The notes beneath the pieces are model-generated. The model was not told the DNA's origin, made no database searches, and saw only the letters and a program-made list of their open reading frames with translations. The position numbers and the translations under genes are program-made. A DNA stretch of 64,000 bases, from positions 1-64,000 of the forward strand of contig DASZWD010000004.1 of NCBI GenBank assembly GCA_035546775.1, given 5' to 3'. The DNA is from Acidimicrobiales bacterium. GTDB lineage: Bacteria > Actinomycetota > Acidimicrobiia > Acidimicrobiales > JACCXE01. Position 1 is the first letter of the stretch, and every line of letters starts with the position of its first letter. Below, in pieces: positions 7,915 to 16,357 of this stretch.

Positions 7915-9908
7915 GTCCGGCAGCGCGGCGTCTCGGATTCCAGCCCGAGGACGTCGGGCTGCTCGTCGACGTCAGCGATCCGCGGGTGTCACCCGACGGG
8001 GCGACGGTGGCCTACGTCGTCACCACGATCCACCTCGACGCCAACGAATACCGGTCGCGCATCTGGCTCGTCGGTACCGACGGGCTGAGCGAACCGCGTC
8101 CGTTCACTTCGGGCGCGGCGCGCGATCGGGTTCCGCGGTGGTCGCCCGACGGCGCGCGGCTCGCCTTCGTCAGCCACCGCGAGGAGGGCGGCAGCCAGCT
8201 CTACACCCTGCCCGTCTTCGGTGGCGGCGAAGCGGTGTGCCTCGCATCGTCGCCCGAGGAGATCGACGACGTCGCCTGGTCGCCTGACGGCGCCACCGTG
8301 GCGTTCGGCGCGCGTCAGGGCGACACCGAGCGCGCCGCCAAGGTGAAGGCCAAGGACCAACCGCCGCGGCGCATCCGCCACCTGTATTACAAGTCCGACG
8401 GCGCCGGCTACGTCCTCGATCGGCCACGGGCCATCTTCACCGTGCCCGCCGACGGGACGACGAAACCCGAGCGATTGACCGACGGGCCCTGGGGCGACTC
8501 GGGGTTGGCGTGGTCGCCCGACGGCAAGTGGATCGCGTTCGCGTCGGCGCGCCACGACACCTGGGACATCGATCGCGCCGTCGACCTGTGGCGCGTGCGC
8601 GCCGACGGGTCGGCAGCCGCCGAACAGCTCACCGAGACGGGGTTCAACTTCGGGCGCCCGGCGTACTCGCCCGACGGCTCGGACCTGGCCTTTGTCGGCG
8701 CGCCCACCGGTGTGCTGCCGGCCAACAGCCAGGTGGGCGTGCTCGAGGTGTCGACCGGTGACGTGACGATTCTCACTCCGTCGCTCGACCGTCACTGTCT
8801 GCCCTACCTCTGGGGCGCGCGCGAGCCGGCGTGGGACGGCGAGTACTTGTGGTTCACCGCCGAGGACCGCGGCAACCAGCCGCTGTACCGGGTGCACGCC
8901 GACCCCGACGAGGACGACCCGCCGGGTCCCGAGTTGATGGTCGACGGCGATCGCATCGTGAGCGGCTTCGACGTGCGCAACGGTGTCACCGCTTTCGTGT
9001 GGGGATCGCCGACGACGCAGTTCGAGTTGTCGGTGCTCGTCGACGGCGTGGAGAAGCAACTCACCCGCCACGGCGAGCGCCTGCTGACGCTGCGCCAGAT
9101 CCAGGAACCCGAGGCGTACACGGCGACGTCGAAGGACAAGACGAAGGTGCCGTGCTGGGTCATCCCGCCCGTCGGCGCCAAGGCCGGCAAGAAGTATCCG
9201 ACGCTGCTGCACATCCACGGCGGCCCGTTCACGCAGTACGGCAACAAGCTGTTCGACGAGTTCCAGGTCGCGGCCGGTGCCGGATACGCGGTGATCTACT
9301 GCAACCCCCGTGGCTCGTCGGGCTACGGCGAAGCGTGGGGACGCGCCGTGCGCGGCCGAAACGCGCCGGTCGAGCCCGGAACCGGGTGGGGCAGTGTCGA
9401 CTACGAAGACGTGATGGCGGCCGTCGACGCCGCGGTCAAGCAGTTCGACTTCGTCGACGGCGATCGCCTCGGCGTGCTCGGTGGTTCGTACGGCGGTTAC
9501 ATGACGTCTTGGATCGTCGGCCACAGCAAGAAGTTCAAGGCGGCGGTTTCTGAGCGCTCGGCGAACAACCTGGCGCTGATGGAGGGCAACTCCGACATCG
9601 CCACCGCGTTCTTCGGCTACCACGGCAAGTCGGTGACGGACGACCGTGATGAGTACATCCGCCAGTCGCCGACGACGTACCTCGACAAGATCACGACGCC
9701 GCTTTTGATCATGCACTCCGACGACGACTGGCGCTGCCCCATCGCGCAGGCCGAAGAGCTCTTCGCCGGCCTGCGCTGGCTCGGCCGCGACGTCGAGATG
9801 GTGCGCTTCCCGGGTGAGGGCCACGAGATGTCACGGTCGGGGGCACCGCGCCACCGCGTCCAGCGCTTCGAGATCGTGCTGGAGTGGTTCGACCGCTACC
9901 TGAAGTAG
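7911..9908 (+). CDS. S9 family peptidase (prolyl oligopeptidase / acylaminoacyl-peptidase-like)
   Basis: A 665-aa serine peptidase. The N-terminal part (about 1-380) contains repeated WSPDG/YSPDG segments of a TolB/PD40-type beta-propeller that gates substrate access. The C-terminal alpha/beta hydrolase domain has the nucleophile in GGSYGGYM (Ser526), an acid in IMHSDDDWRCPI and His in GEGHEMSR, so the triad is complete. Upstream of it, HGGPFTQYG forms the oxyanion region. No signal peptide is seen, so it is likely cytoplasmic and acts on short peptides. It overlaps ppdK by 4 bp. The exact specificity (acyl-amino acid or dipeptidyl) is not determined. Confidence 0.92.
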   Translation: MSPAARRLGFQPEDVGLLVDVSDPRVSPDGATVAYVVTTIHLDANEYRSRIWLVGTDGLSEPRPFTSGAARDRVPRWSPDGARLAFVSHREEGGSQLYTLPVFGGGEAVCLASSPEEIDDVAWSPDGATVAFGARQGDTERAAKVKAKDQPPRRIRHLYYKSDGAGYVLDRPRAIFTVPADGTTKPERLTDGPWGDSGLAWSPDGKWIAFASARHDTWDIDRAVDLWRVRADGSAAAEQLTETGFNFGRPAYSPDGSDLAFVGAPTGVLPANSQVGVLEVSTGDVTILTPSLDRHCLPYLWGAREPAWDGEYLWFTAEDRGNQPLYRVHADPDEDDPPGPELMVDGDRIVSGFDVRNGVTAFVWGSPTTQFELSVLVDGVEKQLTRHGERLLTLRQIQEPEAYTATSKDKTKVPCWVIPPVGAKAGKKYPTLLHIHGGPFTQYGNKLFDEFQVAAGAGYAVIYCNPRGSSGYGEAWGRAVRGRNAPVEPGTGWGSVDYEDVMAAVDAAVKQFDFVDGDRLGVLGGSYGGYMTSWIVGHSKKFKAAVSERSANNLALMEGNSDIATAFFGYHGKSVTDDRDEYIRQSPTTYLDKITTPLLIMHSDDDWRCPIAQAEELFAGLRWLGRDVEMVRFPGEGHEMSRSGAPRHRVQRFEIVLEWFDRYLK

Positions 9909-9925
9909 GGCGCACACCCCGGCGG

Positions 9926-9931
9926 TAGCCT
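9926..9931 (+). promoter_or_regulatory. candidate -10 element of dnaG
   Basis: TAGCCT is 9 nt upstream of ATG 9941, in the 32-bp gap after the S9 peptidase gene. There is no clear Shine-Dalgarno, matching the leaderless pattern seen elsewhere in the window. Confidence 0.35.
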
Positions 9932-9940
9932 CACAGGCGG

Positions 9941-11716
9941 ATGGGCATCCTGGCGGAGGACATAGCGCGGGTACGCGAGGCGACCGACTTCGTCGCCGTG
10001 GCGTCCGAGCGCATGGCGTTGCGCAAGGTTGGAACGCGGTGGACCGGTCTGTGCCCCTTCCATGCCGAGAAGTCGCCGTCGTTCTCGATCAACCAGGAGT
10101 TGCGCGTCTACCACTGCTTCGGCTGCCAGGCGTCGGGCGACGTCATCACGTTCGTGCGCGAGACCGAACATCTCGACTTCGCGGCGGCCGTGGAGAAGCT
10201 GGCGGCGAAGGCCGGCATCCAGCTGCGCTACGACAGCGGCGGCAACGACGGGGAGGGCCGCAAGAAGCGCGACGCGCTCTACGCCGCCATGGAGAAGGCG
10301 GTCGCCTACTACCACGAGCAACTGCTGACGAGCCCCGACGCCCGCAAGGCCCGCGACTACCTCAAGGAGCGCGGCTACAACTCCAAGATCGCCGCCCAGT
10401 TCAACATCGGCTGGGCGCCCGACGCGTGGGACAAGTTGGCGCGTCACCTCAAGATCACCGACAAGGAACTCACCGACACCGGCCTCGGCTTCGTCAACCG
10501 CGCCGGCAAGCAACAGGACTTCTTCCGGGCGCGCGTCGTGTTCCCGATCTACGACACGTCGGGCCGGCCGGTCGCCTTCGGCGGGCGTGTCCTACCGGGC
10601 TCGAGCGATCCGGCGAAGTACAAGAACTCGTCGGAGACGCCGATCTACTCCAAGCGCCGCATCCTCTACGGGCTCAACTGGGCCAAAGAGGACGCGGTCA
10701 AGAGCGGCGAGATCGTGGTGTGCGAGGGCTACACCGACGTGATCGCCTTCTACCTCGCCGGGGCGCCGCGCGCCGTCGCCACCTGTGGCACGGCGGTCAC
10801 CGAGGAGCACCTGCGCACCCTGCGCGTGTTCGCGCCGCGCATCGTGCTGGCCTACGACGCCGACGCCGCCGGCCAGGCCGCGGCCGAGCGCTTCTACGCC
10901 TGGGAGCGCGACCTCGACTTGTCGCTGCACGTGCTGGCGTTGCCCAAGGGCGCCGATCCCGCCGACCTGGCGCGGCGCGATCCCGCGGCGTTGCGCCAAG
11001 CGCTGAGGGATGCCCGCTCGTTCCTCGATTTCCGCGTGCAGCGCGTTCTCGACGCCAGTGACCTTCGCAGCCCCGAGGGTCGAGCGAAGGCGGCGGAAGG
11101 CGCGCTCGAAATGGTTGCCGAGCACCCAAACGAAACCACTCAGGGCATCTACATCGGAAAGATCGCACAGCAACTCGAGATCCCCGAACCCGTGCTTCTT
11201 GCAAGCTTCAAACGACGCGGCTCGAAGATGGTCGTACCGCCAGTGAAGCCGCGTGTCGTCATCGAAGGCCCCGAGACCGAAGCGCTCAAGGTGGCGATCC
11301 ATCGCCCCGAAGCCGTCGCCGGCAAGCTGCACGAGGTGCTCTTCACCGATCAGGCGCACCACGACGCATTCCTGGCGCTGGCCACGGGCGCGCCCCTCCA
11401 CGAGGCGATCGAGCAGGCACCGCCCGAGGCCGCGGCGCTGCTGCGTCGCTTGGCGGTCGACGACGTCGACGCCGATCCCGACGACGTGCTCGCCGGTCTC
11501 GTGCGCGTCGCCGCCGACGCCGCGGCGGCCCGGCTCAACAAGTCCCTGGCGCAGGGCGCGGACTACGCCGAGGTCGCGCCGACCATCGCGTGGCTCAAGC
11601 AGACCCGCGAACAGCTCCAGGACGACGAACTCCGTTCAGAGGCGACCGTGGCATTGGTAGCGTGGCTGGCGCACGTTGCCGAACCGGCTGAGGACGAAAG
11701 GGGGGAGGACGAATGA
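9941..11716 (+). CDS. dnaG: DNA primase
   Basis: A 591-aa replicative primase that makes RNA primers for the DNA polymerase holoenzyme. The N-terminal zinc ribbon ligands are Cys38, His41, Cys59 and Cys62 (CPFH...CFGC). The TOPRIM core is at about residues 260-330 with [11 protein letters not shown] and the acidic [13 protein letters not shown]. The C-terminal region is the helicase-interacting part and is divergent, as usual. rpoD follows with a 4-bp ATGA overlap, preserving the dnaG-rpoD half of the macromolecular synthesis operon, so primase and the main sigma factor are co-expressed. Confidence 0.96.
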   Translation: MGILAEDIARVREATDFVAVASERMALRKVGTRWTGLCPFHAEKSPSFSINQELRVYHCFGCQASGDVITFVRETEHLDFAAAVEKLAAKAGIQLRYDSGGNDGEGRKKRDALYAAMEKAVAYYHEQLLTSPDARKARDYLKERGYNSKIAAQFNIGWAPDAWDKLARHLKITDKELTDTGLGFVNRAGKQQDFFRARVVFPIYDTSGRPVAFGGRVLPGSSDPAKYKNSSETPIYSKRRILYGLNWAKEDAVKSGEIVVCEGYTDVIAFYLAGAPRAVATCGTAVTEEHLRTLRVFAPRIVLAYDADAAGQAAAERFYAWERDLDLSLHVLALPKGADPADLARRDPAALRQALRDARSFLDFRVQRVLDASDLRSPEGRAKAAEGALEMVAEHPNETTQGIYIGKIAQQLEIPEPVLLASFKRRGSKMVVPPVKPRVVIEGPETEALKVAIHRPEAVAGKLHEVLFTDQAHHDAFLALATGAPLHEAIEQAPPEAAALLRRLAVDDVDADPDDVLAGLVRVAADAAAARLNKSLAQGADYAEVAPTIAWLKQTREQLQDDELRSEATVALVAWLAHVAEPAEDERGEDE

Positions 11717-13023
11717 GCGACGCATCCATGCCCGTTCCGTCCTTCCCGCTCGACATCCCCGCCGACGAGGTCGAGGCGCTGCTGGCGTTGGCCCGGGTGA
11801 AGGGCGTGCTGTCGTCGGAGGACTTGGTCAGCGCCCTCAAGGACGTCGAGCTCACGCCCGAGCTGATCAACGGCGTCGTGGAGTGGGTCACGAGCGCCGG
11901 CATCCGCTACGAGGACATCGACGCCGTCGATCGCGCCAGCGCCCAGGACGTCCTCACCGAGGAACCGGCGCCCGCCAACGACGCCGTCGTGCGCCAGCTG
12001 CGCGTCGACCGCCCCAAGAAGCCGCGGGCGCCGCGCGCGGCGCGGGGGAGCGCGGCCGACGTCCCCTACGACGACGGGCGCGGCGGCGCCGGCGACCCGG
12101 TGCGCATGTACCTCAAGGAGATCGGCAAGTTCCCGCTGATCACCGGCGAGGAGGAAGTGCGCCTGGCCCAGCGCATCGAGGCGGGCCTCGCCGCCCACAC
12201 GCAACTGGCCGAACTCGACGAGAAGTACGGCGACCGCGCGTCGATCCCGACCGAGGAGCGCCGGCCGCTCGAGCGCACCGTCGCCGACGGCCTCGTCGCC
12301 AAAGGTCAGCTCACCAACGCCAACCTGCGCTTGGTGGTGTCGATCGCCAAGCGCTACCGCAAGGGTGCGATGCAGTTCCTCGACCTGATCCAGGAGGGGA
12401 ACATCGGCCTGATGCGCGCCGTCGACAAGTTCGACTGGACCAAGGGCTTCAAGTTCTCGACGTATGCCACGTGGTGGATCCGCCAGTCGATCACCCGCGC
12501 CATCGCCGATCAGGGCCGCACCATCCGCATCCCGGTGCACATGGTCGAGACGATCAACAAGGTCCTGCGGGTGCAGCGCCAGATGCTCCAAGAGCTGGGT
12601 CGCGAGCCGACGATCGAGGAGCTGGCGACCAAGCTCGAGGACATGTCGCCTGAGAAGGTGCGCGACATCCTCAAGATCAACCAGGACACGGTCTCGCTCG
12701 AACAGCCCGTGGGCGACGAGGACGACTTCTCGCTGTCCGACACGATCTCCGACGACTCGGCCGAAGTCCCCGCCGACTACGCCACCCGCATGATGCTGAC
12801 CGCCGCGGTCACCGAAGCTCTCGACCAGCTGTCGGACCGCGAGCGCGACATCATCAAGCTGCGCTTCGGCCTCGACGGTGGCGAGATGCGCACCCTCGAA
12901 GAAGTGGGCCGCGAGTTCGGCGTCACCCGCGAGCGCGTCCGCCAGATCGAGTCGAAGACCCTCGCCAAGCTGCGCCACCCCATCCGGTCCCAGGGCCTGC
13001 GCGGCTTCCTCGAAGAGGAGTAA
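11713..13023 (+). CDS. rpoD: primary RNA polymerase sigma factor (RpoD/SigA)
   Basis: A 436-aa group-1 sigma factor. A region 1.1-like N-terminus ([17 protein letters not shown]) is present, followed by region 1.2 ([17 protein letters not shown]), region 2 ([27 protein letters not shown] cut here for length: residues about 200-260, including the -10-binding and melting segment [13 protein letters not shown]), region 3, and region 4.2 with the helix-turn-helix [20 protein letters not shown]. The presence of region 1.1, the basic/Ala-rich linker and the dnaG linkage mark it as the housekeeping factor. A second, shorter sigma-70 is encoded at 16358-17308. A long inverted repeat directly after the stop probably ends the operon. 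Confidence 0.95.
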   Translation: MSDASMPVPSFPLDIPADEVEALLALARVKGVLSSEDLVSALKDVELTPELINGVVEWVTSAGIRYEDIDAVDRASAQDVLTEEPAPANDAVVRQLRVDRPKKPRAPRAARGSAADVPYDDGRGGAGDPVRMYLKEIGKFPLITGEEEVRLAQRIEAGLAAHTQLAELDEKYGDRASIPTEERRPLERTVADGLVAKGQLTNANLRLVVSIAKRYRKGAMQFLDLIQEGNIGLMRAVDKFDWTKGFKFSTYATWWIRQSITRAIADQGRTIRIPVHMVETINKVLRVQRQMLQELGREPTIEELATKLEDMSPEKVRDILKINQDTVSLEQPVGDEDDFSLSDTISDDSAEVPADYATRMMLTAAVTEALDQLSDRERDIIKLRFGLDGGEMRTLEEVGREFGVTRERVRQIESKTLAKLRHPIRSQGLRGFLEEE

Positions 13024-13029
13024 GCATCG

Positions 13030-13076
13030 TTCTGTGAAGGATCGCATGCCCTATGGGCGGAAAATCCTTCACAGAA
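13030..13076 (+). terminator. long inverted repeat after rpoD, likely terminator
   Basis: A perfect 13-bp stem (13030-13042 with 13064-13076) encloses a further 4-bp GCCC/GGGC stem with a TAT loop. The sequence after it is not T-rich, so termination may depend on the strong hairpin alone or on a factor. It separates the dnaG-rpoD operon from the two tRNA genes. Confidence 0.6.
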
Positions 13077-13105
13077 GTGGGGTCTTGCTAAATTGCAACC
13101 TCCCT

Positions 13106-13178
13106 TCCGGGGTGGCGCAATCGGCAGCGCGGTTGACTGTTAATCAATAGGTTCTGGGTTCGAGTCCCAGCCCCGGAG
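13106..13178 (+). tRNA. tRNA-Asn (GTT)
   Basis: A 73-nt cloverleaf. The acceptor stem TCCGGGG/CCCCGGA closes with discriminator G13178, the anticodon GTT is at 13139-13141 in loop CTGTTAA, and the T-loop is TTCGAGT. No CCA is encoded. Confidence 0.95.
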
Positions 13179-13206
13179 CTCAAATTCGTAGAGTGCCTCG
13201 CAAAGC

Positions 13207-13280
13207 GGGGCGGTAGCTCAGTTGGTTAGAGCAGAGGACTCATAATCCTTGGGTCGCAGGTTCGAGCCCTGCCCGCCCCA
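13207..13280 (+). tRNA. tRNA-Met (CAT), elongator-like
   Basis: A 74-nt cloverleaf with acceptor GGGGCGG/CCGCCCC, discriminator A13280 and anticodon CAT at 13241-13243 in loop CTCATAA. The perfectly paired first acceptor pair and ordinary anticodon stem argue against an initiator tRNA. A CAT tRNA-Ile precursor is less likely given the overall match to elongator Met tRNAs. Confidence 0.88.
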
Positions 13281-13300
13281 CCTGTACCCTTTCCCTCACC

Positions 13301-14272
13301 ATGGGTTGGTGTCACGAGTTCGGTCCGCAGATCGCTGAGACCTGCGAACACCCGATGACCGCGTATGCGGACCACTGCGAATGCACGGTCTGCGGCACGG
13401 TGTGCACGGGTCGGTTCGCCGGATGCGGTGCCGTGTGGGCCCGCGGTCCGCGGGAGGTGTCGGTCAACGCGCCGCGCCTGATCCGTGAGGACGCGCCCAA
13501 AATCGAGTCCGAACGGTGGCGGTTGCCGCTCGAGGCGGTGGCGTCGTCGCTGGGTCTGCCGTCGATTCCCGAGGCCGAGCCCGAGCCCGTGCCCACCACC
13601 GAGCCCGCGCTGTCGCTCGTGCTGGACACGCCGGCGTTCGACACGGCATCCGACACCGCCGAACCGGATCCGGAGCACGCCGACGCGTCCGAGCCGCCCG
13701 CGGCCACGTTGACGAGTCTCGAAACGCCCGACGTGACGGCGCGCTACGCCGTCGCCCAGCTGAGCGAGCTCAACGCTCGTGTCGCCGGCCTCACCGAGGA
13801 CACGCTCGGCCGCACCGAAGAAGCGCTGACCAAGGTCGCCATGCAACTCGAGCGTCTGGCCTCGCAGCGCGAGATCGACCTCACCGAGCAGGCCGCCGGG
13901 ATCTTCGGCGCGGTGCAGGCGGGCGCCGACGCCCTCGCCGAGTTCAGCCAGAAGGTCGGCGAGGTCACCGAGGACCTGCGTCTGATCCTCACCGACGCCC
14001 TCAAGGCCATCGGTGGCACCGACGGCCTCGCCGCGTGGGTGGCCGCCAGCGCCGCCGAGGTGACCGAAACGCGCGAGGAGTTCCTCGCCTCCCTCGGGCG
14101 GATCGAGCGCGACATCACGCTGCTGCGCCGTCGCGCCAACGCGGAGGCGAAGGAAGCCAAGTCGCCCAAGCCGGCCAAGCTCGACGACGACCAGCTGACG
14201 CTCATCGTCGACGCCGTGACCGACGCCGTGCTCGCCGCCCTCGAACATAACGGCGGCCGGCGCCGCCGCTAG
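13301..14272 (+). CDS. hypothetical protein: Cys-rich head and long helical body
   Basis: A 323-aa protein of no family I recognise. Residues 1-50 hold many Cys/His (CHEF, CEHP, HCECTVCGTVCTG, GCGAVW), which looks like a small metal-binding knuckle. Residues about 80-150 are Pro/Glu/Ala-rich and probably disordered. Residues about 150-290 are predominantly amphipathic helix (repeated LTEDTLGRTEEALTKV-type heptads), then a Lys/Ala linker and a basic Arg-rich tail. It begins 20 bp after tRNA-Met and is convergent with the next gene. The layout suggests a scaffolding or nucleoid/cell-pole protein, but that is only inference. ATG 13355 is an alternative start that would delete half of the Cys cluster. 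Confidence 0.7.
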   Translation: MGWCHEFGPQIAETCEHPMTAYADHCECTVCGTVCTGRFAGCGAVWARGPREVSVNAPRLIREDAPKIESERWRLPLEAVASSLGLPSIPEAEPEPVPTTEPALSLVLDTPAFDTASDTAEPDPEHADASEPPAATLTSLETPDVTARYAVAQLSELNARVAGLTEDTLGRTEEALTKVAMQLERLASQREIDLTEQAAGIFGAVQAGADALAEFSQKVGEVTEDLRLILTDALKAIGGTDGLAAWVAASAAEVTETREEFLASLGRIERDITLLRRRANAEAKEAKSPKPAKLDDDQLTLIVDAVTDAVLAALEHNGGRRRR

Positions 14273-14282
14273 CCCGGCGGTC

Positions 14283-14852
14283 TTACCCGTCCAGCCAGAC
14301 GGGCGCGTTCTCGAGCAAGTGGTTCGAGACCGCAAGGCAGCGGTCGAGCACGCCGCACAGCAACTCCTCGCCGCCGAAGATCTTCGCCAGCGACAGCAGT
14401 TGCTTGGCCACCACCGTCAAACGGCGTTCGGCCGCATCGGTGGCCGACGGGATCGAGTCGATCGCCGAGACCTCAACCGGCAACTCGATTCCGCCGACGC
14501 CGGCGAGGTCGATGGCGAGGCGCAGCAGGTCGGGACCGTGCGGCAGCGGCGGGAGCGACCACGTGAAGGTCAGCGGGAAGTAGAACTCGTCGGGGGGTTG
14601 CGCGTCCTCGTCGTCGTCGTCGAGGGCCATGACGGCGTCCTCGAACGCGAGCATGACGCGGGGATCGAGTTCGAGGGCGAGGTGCAGGTCGACGGGGCCG
14701 CCGCAGCCCGCCTCGGGGTGCAGTTCGACTTCCCATGCCTGGCGCAGCGAGTACGTCTCGACGAAGTGCCGCTCGTCGTGCACGTGGAAGCCGTGGTCCA
14801 CGGCATGGTCCTTGAGTTCGGCCACGAATCCCGGCACGTCGATGACAGCCAT
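14283..14852 (-). CDS. conserved hypothetical protein
   Basis: A 189-aa acidic soluble protein with no signal peptide, membrane segment or recognised motif. It starts MAVIDVPGFVAEL with a GGAGGCG ribosome binding site just upstream. It contains an acidic stretch DDDDEDAQPPDEF near residue 85, followed by aromatic strands (FYFPLTFTW), suggesting an alpha/beta domain with an acidic loop. It is divergent from the inositol-phosphatase-like gene (97-bp gap) and convergent with the coiled-coil protein. Function unknown. Confidence 0.65.
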   Translation of the reverse strand: MAVIDVPGFVAELKDHAVDHGFHVHDERHFVETYSLRQAWEVELHPEAGCGGPVDLHLALELDPRVMLAFEDAVMALDDDDEDAQPPDEFYFPLTFTWSLPPLPHGPDLLRLAIDLAGVGGIELPVEVSAIDSIPSATDAAERRLTVVAKQLLSLAKIFGGEELLCGVLDRCLAVSNHLLENAPVWLDG

Positions 14853-14934
14853 CAGCAAGCGCCTCCGGCGCTGGCCGATGACTCGGCCGCAGTACCCGTT
14901 GGTTCGCTCGCAGGCTCGCTCACGACCCAGATCG

Positions 14935-14940
14935 TACGCT
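14935..14940 (+). promoter_or_regulatory. candidate -10 element, inositol phosphatase-like gene
   Basis: TACGCT lies 9 nt before GTG 14950. There is no ribosome binding site, so the geometry again fits a leaderless or near-leaderless transcript and supports the GTG start. Confidence 0.4.
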
Positions 14941-14949
14941 GGCGGCCCC

Positions 14950-15693
14950 GTGACGAATGAAGCGCTCCTGCAACTGCTCGACGAGGCCGCCGACGCGGTC
15001 AAGCGCGCCGTCGCCGACCTGACCGACTGGGGTCTCGCCGGCACCCGTGCCGGCCAGTACAAATGCGACCTCGCCGCCGACGCCGCGGTGCTCGACGTGC
15101 TGGCGAAAGGCAACGTCGGGGTGTTGAGCGAGGAGAGCGGGCTCACCGACGCCGACCGCGCCATCGTCGTCGTCGTCGACCCCATCGACGGATCGACGAA
15201 CGCTGCCGCCGGCTTGCCGTGGTTCGCTACCAGCCTGTGCGCCGTCGACGGCGACGGCCCGCTCGCCGCCGTGGTCGTCAACCAGGCAACCGGCACCCGG
15301 TACCGGGCGACGCGGGGCGGCGGGGCGACCGTCGACGGTCAGCCCACCCGGCCGCTGCGCGCCCCCGAACTGGCCGACGCGTTCGTCGGCCTGTCGGGGC
15401 TGCCCGACCACTGGCTCGGTTGGCGGCAGTACCGCTGCCTCGGTGCGGCCGCGCTCGACATCTGCGCCGTGGCCGCCGGCGTGCTCGACGCCTTCATCGA
15501 CTGCACGCCGCGTCCCGCGCACGGCGCCTGGGACTACATGGGGGCGCTGCTCGTGTGTCAGGAGGCAGGCGCGGTGGTTGCCGACCGCTACGGCGAGGAC
15601 CTCGTCGTGCTCGACCACGACGCCCGTCGCTCGCCGATCGCTGCCTCGTCACAGGCCCTGCTCCAACAATGCATAAATTCCCTGAATAAATGA
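14950..15693 (+). CDS. inositol monophosphatase family protein
   Basis: A 247-aa Mg-dependent, Li-sensitive-type sugar phosphatase. Metal-binding residues are visible as EESG (about 60-63), DPIDGST (about 77-83) and the later Asp of WDYMGALLVCQEAGA (about 197). The family includes inositol-1-phosphatase, histidinol phosphatase HisN and CysQ/fructose-bisphosphatase-like enzymes; sequence alone does not choose among them. Mycothiol and phosphatidylinositol synthesis in actinobacteria need such a phosphatase. A weak stem (15701-15718) follows the stop. Confidence 0.88.
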   Translation: MTNEALLQLLDEAADAVKRAVADLTDWGLAGTRAGQYKCDLAADAAVLDVLAKGNVGVLSEESGLTDADRAIVVVVDPIDGSTNAAAGLPWFATSLCAVDGDGPLAAVVVNQATGTRYRATRGGGATVDGQPTRPLRAPELADAFVGLSGLPDHWLGWRQYRCLGAAALDICAVAAGVLDAFIDCTPRPAHGAWDYMGALLVCQEAGAVVADRYGEDLVVLDHDARRSPIAASSQALLQQCINSLNK

Positions 15694-15699
15694 TTGACG
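15694..15699 (+). promoter_or_regulatory. possible -35 box of the whiB7-like leader, next to an AT-rich patch
   Basis: TTGACG is directly preceded by an unusually AT-rich stretch (15671-15693) in an otherwise very GC-rich region. Known whiB7 promoters have an AT-rich WhiB7 site just upstream of the -35 box, so the arrangement suggests autoregulation. No good -10 box could be fixed at 16-18 nt, and a stem at 15701-15718 overlaps the spacer. Confidence 0.3.
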
Positions 15700-15799
15700 G
15701 AATCACGCACATGTGATTGAGTCGGACATCCCCGGAATTTGCTGTCTTCGGGGCCGCCGCGCCCGACCTAACCAAACCATCACGAGGTAACCAATTCCA

Positions 15800-15946
15800 A
15801 TGCTCACTTGGACGATCTGCGCAATTGCAACGGCGACGTACGCCGATGCCACGCGCACGCGCGTCTTCGTGATGCCGTCCATGGGAGACCACAAGGTCAA
15901 TCTCAAGGATGGTGCCGGCCTCAGGGGAGTCCGAAGTTCTGGGTAA
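15800..15946 (+). CDS. upstream ORF (48 aa) in the whiB7-like leader
   Basis: ATG 15800 opens a 48-codon frame ending at TAA 15944-15946, with GAGG at 15784-15787 as a possible ribosome binding site and in-frame ATGs at 15872 and 15881. It lies in the 347-bp gap before the WhiB gene and stops 27 nt before a strong terminator. Its last codons contain GGCCTC (15917-15922), which can pair with GAGGCC (15975-15980) in the terminator's left arm. This is the layout expected of a translation-sensing attenuator, as described for whiB7/wblC leaders. The peptide itself shows no recognised stall motif. Confidence 0.5.
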   Translation: MLTWTICAIATATYADATRTRVFVMPSMGDHKVNLKDGAGLRGVRSSG

Positions 15947-15973
15947 GCAACCCGCAACTTCGTTAGGACCCTC

Positions 15974-16010
15974 AGAGGCCACCGGGAAATCCCGGTGGTC
16001 TCTTTGTTTT
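15974..16010 (+). terminator. intrinsic terminator / attenuator upstream of the whiB7-like gene
   Basis: A 13-bp stem (15974-15986 with 15991-16003, one G-T pair) with an AAAT loop is followed by TTGTTTT. It is the most convincing rho-independent terminator in the window, and it sits 31 nt before the start codon of the WhiB gene, not after a gene. It therefore most likely acts as a conditional terminator. Confidence 0.8.
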
Positions 16011-16040
16011 CCAGCGACGAATCCAAATGGGGGAGTACGG

Positions 16041-16337
16041 ATGTACGAACAATCGCAACAATGGACAGAACCTGAGGCGCCCACCGTCCCGAAGTGCCAG
16101 GACGGCGCAGCCACCATGGTTGGCCTGTTCTTCTCGGAACAACTCGACGACATCGCCACCGCCAAGGCCATCTGCAACACCTGCGCGCTGCAGGAGCGCT
16201 GCCTCGACGGTGCCCTCGCCCGGCGCGAGCCGTGGGGCGTGTGGGGTGGTCAGCTGTTCTTCAACGGCAAGGTCCTCGCGTTCAAGCGGAAACGAGGCCG
16301 GCCGCGCAAGGACGAACAGGTTCCGCTCACCGCGTAG
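16041..16337 (+). CDS. whiB7: WhiB7-like transcription factor with AT-hook
   Basis: A 98-aa iron-sulfur regulator of the Wbl family. The four cluster cysteines are Cys19, Cys45, Cys48 and Cys54; the turn motif GVWGG is at 66-70; and the C-terminus has the AT-hook KRGRPRK (84-90), which is characteristic of WhiB7/WblC. WhiB7 binds region 4 of the primary sigma factor and AT-rich DNA, switching on intrinsic antibiotic resistance and redox genes. ATG 16041 has GGGGGAG about 5 nt upstream. The leader with uORF and terminator matches the known attenuation of whiB7 genes. It is convergent with a sigma-factor gene. Confidence 0.88.
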   Translation: MYEQSQQWTEPEAPTVPKCQDGAATMVGLFFSEQLDDIATAKAICNTCALQERCLDGALARREPWGVWGGQLFFNGKVLAFKRKRGRPRKDEQVPLTA

Positions 16338-16357
16338 GTCGGGCCGAATGAAGCGCT

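Noticed and set aside
7989-9824. Long antisense frame opposite the S9 peptidase
   Set aside because: High-GC shadow frame; the plus strand has a full Ser-Asp-His triad and propeller repeats.
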